A stretch of 22,598 nucleotides of DNA from Candidatus Helarchaeota archaeon. GTDB taxonomy: Archaea; Asgardarchaeota; Lokiarchaeia; Helarchaeales; HEL-GB-A. The translations under genes were made by a program, and so were the position numbers. The DNA lies in NCBI GenBank assembly GCA_016840125.1, contig JAEOSY010000304.1, positions 1 through 22,598 on the forward strand, in the 5' to 3' direction. The notes beneath the pieces are model-generated. The model saw nothing but the letters and a program-made list of their open reading frames with translations. It did no database searches and was not told the origin of the DNA. Each line of letters opens with the position of its first letter. Position 1 is the stretch's first letter. Shown piece by piece: positions 17,194 through 22,598 of the stretch.

Positions 17194-17384
17194 ATACTTC
17201 GGCTCAAATATATCGTTGTCTAGTAAGATATTATCACAGTCACATATAACTATAGACTTAGAATAAGAAATTCTCTGTCACAATAAAAATTTTTCCATAA
17301 ACCAGTAAAGTAACTGGTTTTCTCATTTAATATATTGCTGTTAATATGTCAAATTAACTTCTGACCATTCTTTTTTTTTCAATA

Positions 17385-17909
17385 TCAAACAAGCTCAAAA
17401 TGAATCCGCTCAATTCCTCCAATTTTCAACCCTTTTTCTCCCCATAATACGATCCGATTCCCGAATATATCATAATACAAATTAGTATCAACCTTTACAA
17501 TTTTCTTTGTCCCCTGGGGGAATTGCCATATCACATAACAATCATATTCCAATTCCTCCTCATCCGTTTCCGTTTCATATTTATTAATTCCTGTTTGAAA
17601 ATCTCCCTTAAAAGTGATAGTCCATATAATAAACGGATTTTGAGGTCGGCCTCTATATTGAATATCACAAAACTCAACTTTTGGATATACTACCACCCCA
17701 TTCACTTTATTCGTTTCTTCTTCCAAATAACCTTGCATATTCAACCACAATTTTCGAATTTCCTCTAAGAATTCTTCCCGTTTCAAATTTGAATAATATT
17801 CATCTGGGTCTGTGTAATCGTATTGTAGCAATTGGTGGAATTCTCCATCTTCAGATATACTAAAAAATGAAGAAGCATGGATAGGAACAACCTTCTCGTC
17901 GGATTTCAT
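17385..17909 (-). CDS. Unrecognised 174-residue soluble protein
   Basis: I do not recognise this protein. It has no signal peptide, membrane helix or obvious catalytic motif. Residues about 1-75 are acidic and include a likely helix (SNLKREEFLEEIRKLWLNM). Residues about 80-174 look like an all-beta barrel or sandwich, with alternating hydrophobics (PFIIWTITFKGDF, YDCYVIWQFPQ, NRIVLWGEKGLKIGGIERI). ATG 17909 is the only sensible start. No clear Shine-Dalgarno is present, and TTTAAAAG lies about 20 bases before it on the minus strand. It sits between the por operon and the ESCRT-III gene in the same orientation as both, with large gaps on each side, so an operon with either is doubtful. Confidence 0.75.
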   Translation of the reverse strand: MKSDEKVVPIHASSFFSISEDGEFHQLLQYDYTDPDEYYSNLKREEFLEEIRKLWLNMQGYLEEETNKVNGVVVYPKVEFCDIQYRGRPQNPFIIWTITFKGDFQTGINKYETETDEEELEYDCYVIWQFPQGTKKIVKVDTNLYYDIFGNRIVLWGEKGLKIGGIERIHFELV

Positions 17910-18302
17910 TTAGATCATACTTTTAAACTCTGTTACTAAAATGATCATAATACAAATCTACTCTTTATTAGATTTTGTATTGGCGTTGGAAGAGAAGCCA
18001 GAATTTGAGATTGTTCTGAATACCTTCCAAGCACCGTCTGGGGATTGTCAATGACTTTTTAGGTGAGTTCAAAACCCTGTTCGATTTTTGAAAAAGATGC
18101 AAAAACATGTTTGAGGAGAGGGGATAACTGGGGAAAAGTATAAATTTTTTAAAATTCTCTGAAATCCGGATATAGCCACTTGTTCACGTAGTGAGGACCG
18201 TAAATCGGTAAATTTGGTTTTCTTTCGATGACATTCTTTCAAAACCATCCGTTTCATATTAGTATGGTTAGTATTGCAAATCAACTCAGGTTATTTTAAG
18301 AC
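17910..18302. other. Intergenic gap between the ESCRT-III gene and the 174-residue gene
   Basis: In these 393 bases I see no convincing gene or RNA. A minus-strand frame of 71 codons at 18069-18284 has no ribosome binding site and no protein-like pattern. The T-runs on the minus strand downstream of the ESCRT-III stop are weak. Confidence 0.5.
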
Positions 18303-19019
18303 TTAAATTCTTTCTGGCGGAGTACCGGGTGTCTTCATCTCGTCGTTCTTACATAAACATATGTATAGATGTCCATATTTCTGGTAACAGATTATGCAAA
18401 TCGGAATGATTAAAGGAGGATCTGTTAAGGATTTGGAAGCATAATTTATTTCTTCCCCTCCGAACTCATCTTCCAGGTGTGAGAGTTCTTGATCTGCTTC
18501 CTTATCCAAGTCGTGGTCATCTACAGACGTTCCAGCGTAAATTTCACCAACTTGGTCGATTTCAGCCATCGCAGCGTCGGATTCAGCAGCAACCCGCTCG
18601 GCTTTTTCTATACTGACATCTTTTTGGATACTCTTCATTTCGACTAAACCCATTTTGATTGTATCGTCGAGACTTTTTACATCGTTTGCTTGGTCAATCA
18701 TAGTTATCCTATTGTGAAGGCGGTCAGAATACTCGATGTATCGCTCAGCGTATTTATTTAGCAGTATCCACTTTTTTAGGTGTTGTTTTGCAGCCGGTTT
18801 ATTGACAATTCGATAGTACTGCTTCGCTTTATAGTAATCCATTTGCGCTCTTTTTTTGAACGCGCGTTCTCGTAATTCTAACTTACTGATCATCTGTCGA
18901 AGTCGTGCAATTGTGGACTCCTTCTCCTTTTGCTTGTGTTCGGGGAGGATTTTCTTCGTATCCGGCAATTCATCCCTTCCAACTACTAATCCTAGTAGTC
19001 TTTTCAACAATTTAAACAT
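18303..19019 (-). CDS. ESCRT-III/Snf7-family membrane-remodelling protein with Cys-rich tail
   Basis: ESCRT-III proteins polymerise on membranes for fission and division, and Asgard archaea have eukaryote-like versions. The 238-residue product shows the family layout. It has a short amphipathic, basic N-terminus (MFKLLKRLLGLVVGR), then a long basic helical hairpin (about 28-105, with KESTIARLRQMISKLELRE and KPAAKQHLKKWILLNKYAE), then helices turning acidic (MIDQANDVKSLDDTIKMGLVEM, then DQVGEIYAG and DKEADQELSHLEDEF). The EADQEL-HLEDEF segment is where Snf7-type proteins have their acidic late helix. The last 45 or so residues are unusual: Cys208, Cys211, His217, Cys221 and Cys223, ending in KTPGTPPERI. 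That could be a small metal site or an AAA-ATPase-binding tail (inference). No Vps4-like gene is in the window. ATG 19019 is the first good start. Confidence 0.85.
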   Translation of the reverse strand: MFKLLKRLLGLVVGRDELPDTKKILPEHKQKEKESTIARLRQMISKLELRERAFKKRAQMDYYKAKQYYRIVNKPAAKQHLKKWILLNKYAERYIEYSDRLHNRITMIDQANDVKSLDDTIKMGLVEMKSIQKDVSIEKAERVAAESDAAMAEIDQVGEIYAGTSVDDHDLDKEADQELSHLEDEFGGEEINYASKSLTDPPLIIPICIICYQKYGHLYICLCKNDEMKTPGTPPERI

Positions 19020-19070
19020 TTTAAATCAACTCACTTCTTTATCTACTACGAACCAAGAAACTTGAGGATT

Positions 19071-19080
19071 ATTTTATTTA
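19071..19080 (-). promoter_or_regulatory. TATA-like box of the ESCRT-III gene
   Basis: On the minus strand TAAATAAAAT lies about 52-61 bases before ATG 19019. With archaeal spacing this puts the transcription start some 25 bases before the gene. The GC-rich island that begins next to it leaves little room for further upstream control. Confidence 0.4.
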
Positions 19081-19084
19081 AATC

Positions 19085-19308
19085 GAGGTACTGGAACCCC
19101 GCCGACTACCAGGTGATCCCTGTGCGGCATCGGCGGGCCTAGAGTTCAGATCCCATTGAGCTTTTTTTGTTAGGAAGTGTTCCCCCTCAAGAAACCAAAC
19201 CACATTGCCGAGTTTGGGCTCATCCTCGTGGTCGCGCGGAACTTACACACCGGCGCCATAGAGTACATCAACCGCAGTCAATACGGGCTAAAAATGCTTG
19301 TAGAATGA
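19085..19308 (+). other. GC-rich island with coding-like remnants upstream of tnpB
   Basis: Base composition rises sharply over about 220 bases between the AT-rich ESCRT-III promoter and the tnpB upstream region. One frame reads YWNPADYQVIPVRHRRA then stop at 19142. Another reads EVFPLKKPNHIAEFGL and continues GAIEYINRSQYGLKMLVE to a stop at 19308. Both look like real protein but are short and out of frame with each other, so decayed gene pieces or the left part of the transposon are likely. A 7-base inverted repeat CCGCCGA/TCGGCGG is also present (about 19100-19137). I checked for a tRNA and reject it. From 19309 to 19474 I see only AT-rich DNA with the palindrome AGTTTAAACT (19423-19432), presumably the tnpB promoter region. 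Confidence 0.4.
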
Positions 19309-19474
19309 CTGAAGGAGACCAGTACCAGATCCTTTGTTGGATAATTCAAATTTCGAAACCTCCGTGGAATATTTTTAAACTTCGAAAGCATCAACTTAAA
19401 CTCCAAAACCCCATCTTTTCGTAGTTTAAACTAACTCTCATGGGTGTGAGGGGAGAAATACGCGAAAGCCAACC

Positions 19475-21013
19475 ATGGATTTAAATAGATCGAACGCGTA
19501 TACTTCTCTGACTTTAGAGATGAACGTACCTTTTGGGATTCTGACGATGCTTACTACGACTATTTTTCGCTTGCACCCCTCTGCAGCGCAAGTATCCAAG
19601 CTCAACGAGATCTTCACCATTTACAACCAGGTCAAACGGAAAGGGTACAATCTCCTCTTCAAGGGCGAGCTTCAGATTCAACGGAAATTGATGCAAGCAT
19701 GTCATAATAACCCCTACGTAAATACGATTCTAATAGAGAACAAGACGAAGTTGAAGCAGCAGCAGACATGGCTGAAGAAAAATGGAAAATATTTGAAGCA
19801 TAAAATTGAAGTCGTCAAGGGGACGATTAACCGAGCAAAAGATCGAGATCCGAGAGATCGAAGGTTGCAAGGATTGTACGCGCGTCTATCCTCATTAGAA
19901 TATAGGTTAAGGAATCTAAAGTTGAGACCAATCGTATTTGGGACGAAACACCTATTTCGTGAACGGGTTCGAAAGAAGGTCTCACGGGATGCTTTCAGGA
20001 TCCAACGGGATGCATCCTTCGGGTGCATTGGAAAGGCGCAACAAGGACTGAAGAACCTCAACTTGAAGATCTTACCCACAAAATACGTGAAAGTGCGGAC
20101 ATTCAGTAAAAAAACAGGAAATAAATGGCTACTAATCCCGTTATTGGTGAATAGGAAACAATCATCCATTTTTCGGGAGATTTTACAAGTAGATAAATAC
20201 ACAGTCGTTGTCAAACGGAAAGTAATGAAGGGAGAAATTCGATATTACGCTCACATATCTTACGCGACCCCCGTCTCAGCAATCCAGCACAGCTTTGTAA
20301 ATGGGGCGATCGGATTGGATTTCAATCATAACTTCCTCGCCTTGGTGAATGTAGATTGTGCGGGACAGTTTTTAAGCTATCAAACCATCGGATTTCGGAA
20401 TTTACACTCCTACCGGAAAGGGCGACGGGATGATTACGCGAGCTTCAAGCTCGATAAAGTGGTAAATTATTGTTTGAATAAGGGGAAGGGATTGGTTATT
20501 GAAGATCTCTCCTTTAACTTATCTTTTTCATATAATAAGAACCGGAATCGTAAATTAAATCAATTAAAAACCTCAATGCTCCCTTTATTGGAGCGCAAAT
20601 GCGCCCGGTATGGGATTGCGGTGAAAAAAGTGCATCCGGCATACACCTCAATCATTGGAGTATTGAAATATGCATGGTCATATAACTTATCCGATCACAT
20701 TTTAGCAAGTTATGTGATAGCGCGAAGAGGTCTTGGGTTCATGGAAGACCTTCCAGCCTGTTATAAGCGGGTGCTCGCACAAGTCGGGGGCGTTCTAAAA
20801 CCCCGTTTGAAACCGAGCAGTCCCTACTATCAATGGGCGCAACTCTACGACCTTTTCAAGCAATACTGGGTAACACCCTTCAGATCTCCAGATCCTATGA
20901 CTAACCTCAAGAGGAACCTCTTGATCGTCCTCGACGCTACGCTGGATGGTTTGAACCCAACACTGGGCGTACCGCCTGATAACCTTAGGGCGGGTCTACT
21001 CGCATATGGGTAG
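19475..21013 (+). CDS. tnpB: TnpB-related RuvC nuclease of an IS605/IS1341-like element, without zinc finger
   Basis: TnpB proteins are RNA-guided DNA nucleases encoded by IS200/IS605-type elements. This 512-residue product has the RuvC-like pieces in order: GAIGLDFNHNF with Asp282, GKGLVIEDLSF with Glu343, and NLSDHILASYVIARRGLGF with probable Asp407, preceded by HPAYTSIIGVLKYAW. The CxxC pairs that normally form a zinc finger between the second and third motifs are absent, as in the TnpB-related branch. The N-terminal 270 residues are basic and helical, and about 90 residues follow the last RuvC motif. No tnpA is nearby, so mobility would need a transposase in trans. The gene is intact, and its composition is more GC-rich than its surroundings. 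A second, convergent copy begins at the right edge. ATG 19475 is chosen as the first Met; no good ribosome binding site is seen. Confidence 0.85.
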   Translation: MDLNRSNAYTSLTLEMNVPFGILTMLTTTIFRLHPSAAQVSKLNEIFTIYNQVKRKGYNLLFKGELQIQRKLMQACHNNPYVNTILIENKTKLKQQQTWLKKNGKYLKHKIEVVKGTINRAKDRDPRDRRLQGLYARLSSLEYRLRNLKLRPIVFGTKHLFRERVRKKVSRDAFRIQRDASFGCIGKAQQGLKNLNLKILPTKYVKVRTFSKKTGNKWLLIPLLVNRKQSSIFREILQVDKYTVVVKRKVMKGEIRYYAHISYATPVSAIQHSFVNGAIGLDFNHNFLALVNVDCAGQFLSYQTIGFRNLHSYRKGRRDDYASFKLDKVVNYCLNKGKGLVIEDLSFNLSFSYNKNRNRKLNQLKTSMLPLLERKCARYGIAVKKVHPAYTSIIGVLKYAWSYNLSDHILASYVIARRGLGFMEDLPACYKRVLAQVGGVLKPRLKPSSPYYQWAQLYDLFKQYWVTPFRSPDPMTNLKRNLLIVLDATLDGLNPTLGVPPDNLRAGLLAYG

Positions 21014-21033
21014 ATAGAGAATCAGCATAAAAC
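20880..21033 (+). ncRNA. Candidate omega-RNA / right end of the tnpB element
   Basis: The 3' end of tnpB overlaps several hairpins, as is known for TnpB guide RNAs. CAAGAG-GAAC-CTCTTG lies at 20908-20923. CCGCC/GGCGG pairs across 20972-20993. CTACTC-GCATAT-GGGTAG at 20996-21013 includes the stop codon. The copy at the right edge keeps the first hairpin with a different loop, keeps the second segment, and has an equivalent but different terminal stem. Similarity continues for about 20 bases past both stop codons (TAGATrGAG...GCATArAA). The element end and guide start would then be near 21030. Expression is not shown. Confidence 0.5.
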
Positions 21034-21052
21034 TATAAATTTATATAGTTTT
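21029..21052 (+). promoter_or_regulatory. AT-rich inverted repeat and TATA box before the 155-residue gene
   Basis: AAAACTATA (21029-21037) and TATAGTTTT (21044-21052) form a 9-base inverted repeat with a 6-base centre. It contains TATAAATTTATAT, a good TATA element about 40-50 bases before ATG 21087. It directly adjoins the transposon end and could be an operator as well as the promoter core. Confidence 0.5.
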
Positions 21053-21086
21053 ATAATTGATTAGAAGGTTAAATGGTGTGATTCTT

Positions 21087-21554
21087 ATGGAATTAAAGGT
21101 TACAAAAGAATACAGTGAAATAGTAAATCTTTTAGAAACCTTGGAAAAAAACATCGATACCGAAATTGATGTGATGCAGGAGGAATCCAAAACAACATTT
21201 TCCTTAGATATTACAAAGGAAATTGTGCAATACGCAACAGACCTAGTAAAAATGAAGATATCGATATTTTTCAAGGACGCAATTCAAGATTTCGACCGTT
21301 TCACTATAATACTCGATTGTTCGGAAGTTGAACTTAACATGAGCGAAGTTGAGGCGATAATTCGGCGAGTTGCCCGGCAAATGAAAAATAATATTCCTGA
21401 AGGTGCAGATCCCGAAAACATCCAAATTGAACTGAAAAAATATTTGAGAAAATTGATATGCAGAATCCCTTCAAAATGGACTAAACCTGTTGTACAAAAG
21501 TTTTTAACACGTTTCGAGGAAACTTTAAGTCAATTAGGAGTTATCGTTAGTTAA
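21087..21554 (+). CDS. Unrecognised 155-residue acidic helical protein
   Basis: I do not recognise this gene. ATG 21087 (MELKVTKEYSEI) is preferred over the in-frame TTG 21057 because GGTG lies about eight bases upstream and the TATA box then has normal spacing. The protein looks alpha/beta: an N-terminal helix (YSEIVNLLETLEKNIDTE), two strands (KTTFSLDI, FDRFTIILDCSEVEL) and several helices (MSEVEAIIRRVARQMKNN, PVVQKFLTRFEETLSQLG). It has no membrane segment or metal motif. Its last 21 bases overlap the 3' end of the riboflavin kinase gene on the other strand. The location between two transposon copies says little about its role. Confidence 0.75.
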   Translation: MELKVTKEYSEIVNLLETLEKNIDTEIDVMQEESKTTFSLDITKEIVQYATDLVKMKISIFFKDAIQDFDRFTIILDCSEVELNMSEVEAIIRRVARQMKNNIPEGADPENIQIELKKYLRKLICRIPSKWTKPVVQKFLTRFEETLSQLGVIVS

Positions 21555-22220
21555 TTCCACGCTTACCTTTAATTTATCCCCATCCTGCAAATTTAACTTC
21601 TTTCGAAGAAACTCTGGGCTAATTATTTCCAGAATATTGTCTCCATAATGCGTACGCTTGATTAATAAAAGTGCTCCTGGTAATGAGTCATTTATCTTTA
21701 TTCGAAAGCACTTTACTGCTCCAAAAGTCCTACTCTGATCTTTAAATCCTTCAATTCTAACACCTGAGTAGGAATCCGACTCCAAAACTCTTCTAATCTG
21801 TAAATCGGGTTGCTTTATTAGTCTAATATTAAGAGTTCCAGCATAAGGTGCAAAGCCCAATTTCTCCTCAAATTGGTCCCTATACCCCTTCTGTGTTACA
21901 TAATACGCTCCTTCTCCCATCCCTGAAAAAACTTCTCCTTCTAGATTCAATTCCCGTGGTTGTTTTGAAAATATACTATTTAATAGAAGGAAAATTTTAT
22001 GAAGCATCTCTAAGCCTTTATTAGTAATCTTTATTGACTGTCCTTTATGGGATATTATCCGGGTTATTAATTCTTTTCTTTCTAAATCTTTCAATCTCCT
22101 CGATGCCGTCTGTTGTGAGGCTCCAATCTTTTCCGCAAACTCGATTGACGAAATTTCAATTATTTCATATGCCCCTAAATTTGCTAGAGTGAATAAAGAA
22201 AACCACAATGACTCCGACAT
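21534..22220 (-). CDS. ribK: CTP-dependent riboflavin kinase with N-terminal winged-helix regulator domain
   Basis: Archaeal riboflavin kinase makes FMN from riboflavin using CTP. When fused to an HTH domain it also acts as the regulator RbkR. The 228-residue product has a winged helix at about 1-85 (IEFAEKIGASQQTASRRLKD, then KELITRIISHKGQSIKITNKG). The kinase domain at about 93-222 has the signature GEVFSGMGEGAYYV, then GFAPYAGTLNIRL (Pro125, Thr129, Asn131 region), then KRTHYGDNILEIISPEFLR and DGDKLKV. ATG 22220 follows GGAAGTG five bases upstream. AT-rich repeats before the gene are candidate autoregulatory sites (inference). FMN supply is a general need and no other rib gene is present. 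The 3' end overlaps the convergent gene by 21 bases. Confidence 0.92.
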   Translation of the reverse strand: MSESLWFSLFTLANLGAYEIIEISSIEFAEKIGASQQTASRRLKDLERKELITRIISHKGQSIKITNKGLEMLHKIFLLLNSIFSKQPRELNLEGEVFSGMGEGAYYVTQKGYRDQFEEKLGFAPYAGTLNIRLIKQPDLQIRRVLESDSYSGVRIEGFKDQSRTFGAVKCFRIKINDSLPGALLLIKRTHYGDNILEIISPEFLRKKLNLQDGDKLKVSVELTNDNS

Positions 22221-22243
22221 AGATGCACTTCCTTTTGATGAAA

Positions 22244-22251
22244 TTTATAAA
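22244..22251 (-). promoter_or_regulatory. TATA box of ribK
   Basis: TTTATAAA on the minus strand lies about 24-31 bases before ATG 22220, which fits a short-leader transcript that still includes the GGAAGTG ribosome binding site. Confidence 0.5.
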
Positions 22252-22291
22252 TACCTTATAAAAATCTTATACCTGTCAAAACCTTCCAATT

Positions 22292-22333
22292 AGTTATAAA
22301 AAGCTATAAAATCCGATAAAAAGTTATAACTTT
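22292..22333 (-). promoter_or_regulatory. TTATAA-type repeats and 14-bp palindrome upstream of ribK
   Basis: The segment contains AGTTATAAAAAGCTATAAAA (22292-22311) and the perfect palindrome AAAGTTATAACTTT (22320-22333). These could be operators for RbkR, since the kinase carries its own HTH domain. The palindrome lies next to the end of the second tnpB copy, so it may instead belong to the element or its target site. Confidence 0.4.
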
Positions 22334-22480
22334 CTATGCCAATGCTCCATCTACCCGCATGCGGATGCGGGAAGACCCGCCCTAAGGTTATCAGGCGGTA
22401 CGCCCGTCGCCGGGTTCAAGCCATCCAGCACGGTATCGAGGGCTACCAAGAGATTTCTCTTGAAGTTGGTTGCTGGGTCT
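22331..22480 (-). ncRNA. Candidate omega-RNA / right end of the second tnpB element
   Basis: It matches the structure proposed for the first copy: hairpin CAAGAG-AAAT-CTCTTG on the minus strand (22447-22462), the CCGCC/GGCGG segment near 22378-22400, and a strong terminal stem CCCGCAT-CCGC-ATGCGGG (22354-22371). The sequence after the stop also resembles the first copy. The terminal stem differs in sequence but is kept as a stem, which favours RNA or DNA structure over protein constraint. Confidence 0.45.
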
Positions 22481-22598
22481 GGAGACCGGAAGGGAGTTAC
22501 CCCGTAGTGCTTGAAAAGGTCGTAGAGTTGCGCCCACTGATAGTAGGGACTGCTCGGGTTCAAACGGGGTTTTAGAACGCCCCCGACTTGTGCGAGCA
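22351..22598 (-). CDS. tnpB: Second TnpB-related gene, C-terminal part only (5' end beyond window)
   Basis: The frame is open from the right edge to TAG 22353-22351 and gives 81 codons that closely follow the C-terminus of the copy at 19475-21013. Examples are PSSPYYQWAQLYDLFK, VTPFRSPDP, KRNLL and GVPPDNLRAGL. The two differ at scattered residues and in the last few (ASACG here, LAYG there), so they are related but not identical copies. It faces the first copy. The catalytic RuvC part would lie outside the window, so integrity cannot be judged. Confidence 0.85.
   Translation of the reverse strand, partial: LAQVGGVLKPRLNPSSPYYQWAQLYDLFKHYGVTPFRSPDPATNFKRNLLVALDTVLDGLNPATGVPPDNLRAGLPASACG

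Larger units (their letters stand above)
16962..17384. other. Leader region upstream of porG
   Basis: This 423-base region lacks a long gene. It holds the possible 35-residue membrane peptide at 17086-17193, the hairpin at 17054-17083, and AT-rich sequence that may carry the por promoter (on the minus strand AATTTTTTAAG near 17027-17037, about 70 bases before porG). The part from 17194 to 17384 shows only AT-rich DNA and T-runs that could end the 17385-17909 transcript. Confidence 0.5.

Noticed and set aside
18069..18284. 71-codon minus-strand frame downstream of the ESCRT-III gene
   Set aside because: No ribosome binding site, no protein-like pattern, and composition like the surrounding intergenic DNA.
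19083..19165. Possible tRNA or other structured RNA gene
   Set aside because: GGTTCCAGTACC (minus strand) and GTTCAGATCC (plus strand) look like T-arms, but conserved positions are wrong (pyrimidine at 57 or G at 58) and no acceptor, D or anticodon stems could be built.

Overview
The window reads as a fragment of an Asgard (Promethearchaeota) archaeal genome, probably Lokiarchaeia-like. The evidence is a eukaryote-like ESCRT-III/Snf7 protein, archaeal-type pyruvate:ferredoxin oxidoreductase genes, an archaeal CTP-dependent riboflavin kinase with a winged-helix domain, Shine-Dalgarno motifs alternating with TATA-like promoters, and very large sequon-rich surface proteins. Most of the window is AT-rich. 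The exceptions are the repeat array at the left edge and the transposon-related DNA on the right.

Left third (1-12208), a surface-protein region. A single minus-strand gene fills 1-6754 and runs off the left edge. It encodes a secreted protein of more than 2250 residues that ends, within the window, in six near-identical 633-base (211-residue) tandem units, each made of two Ig/cadherin-like domains. It is divergent from a plus-strand paralogue (7091-10936). That protein shares about 475 residues of ectodomain with it, carries an N-terminal CBM9-like domain, and ends in a transmembrane helix plus a short cytosolic tail. The tail looks like the first half (strand-strand-helix) of a longin/roadblock-like domain. 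The next gene (10937-12208) starts directly after the stop codon in the same frame. It carries what looks like the second half of that domain, then a helical/TPR-like region. This surface-to-cytosol pair with an apparently split domain is the most interesting candidate system here.

Middle (12389-16961). A long acidic, low-complexity, EPVA-repeat protein converges on a compact minus-strand porG-porD-porA-porB operon. The operon encodes the four subunits that turn pyruvate, CoA and oxidised ferredoxin into acetyl-CoA, CO2 and reduced ferredoxin. A possible 35-residue membrane peptide and an RNA-hairpin candidate lie just upstream of porG.

Right (17385-22598). An unrecognised 174-residue protein and the ESCRT-III gene are on the minus strand. 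A zinc-finger-less TnpB-related gene follows (19475-21013, plus) with a structured 3' end that may be an omega-RNA. Then come a convergent pair, an unrecognised 155-residue protein and riboflavin kinase/regulator ribK (rbkR), and finally the 3' end of a second TnpB-related copy on the minus strand. The two TnpB copies point at each other and bracket the ribK pair. Both end next to AT-rich palindromic sequence.

Limits: all identifications are by eye from sequence motifs. No database or structure search was run.
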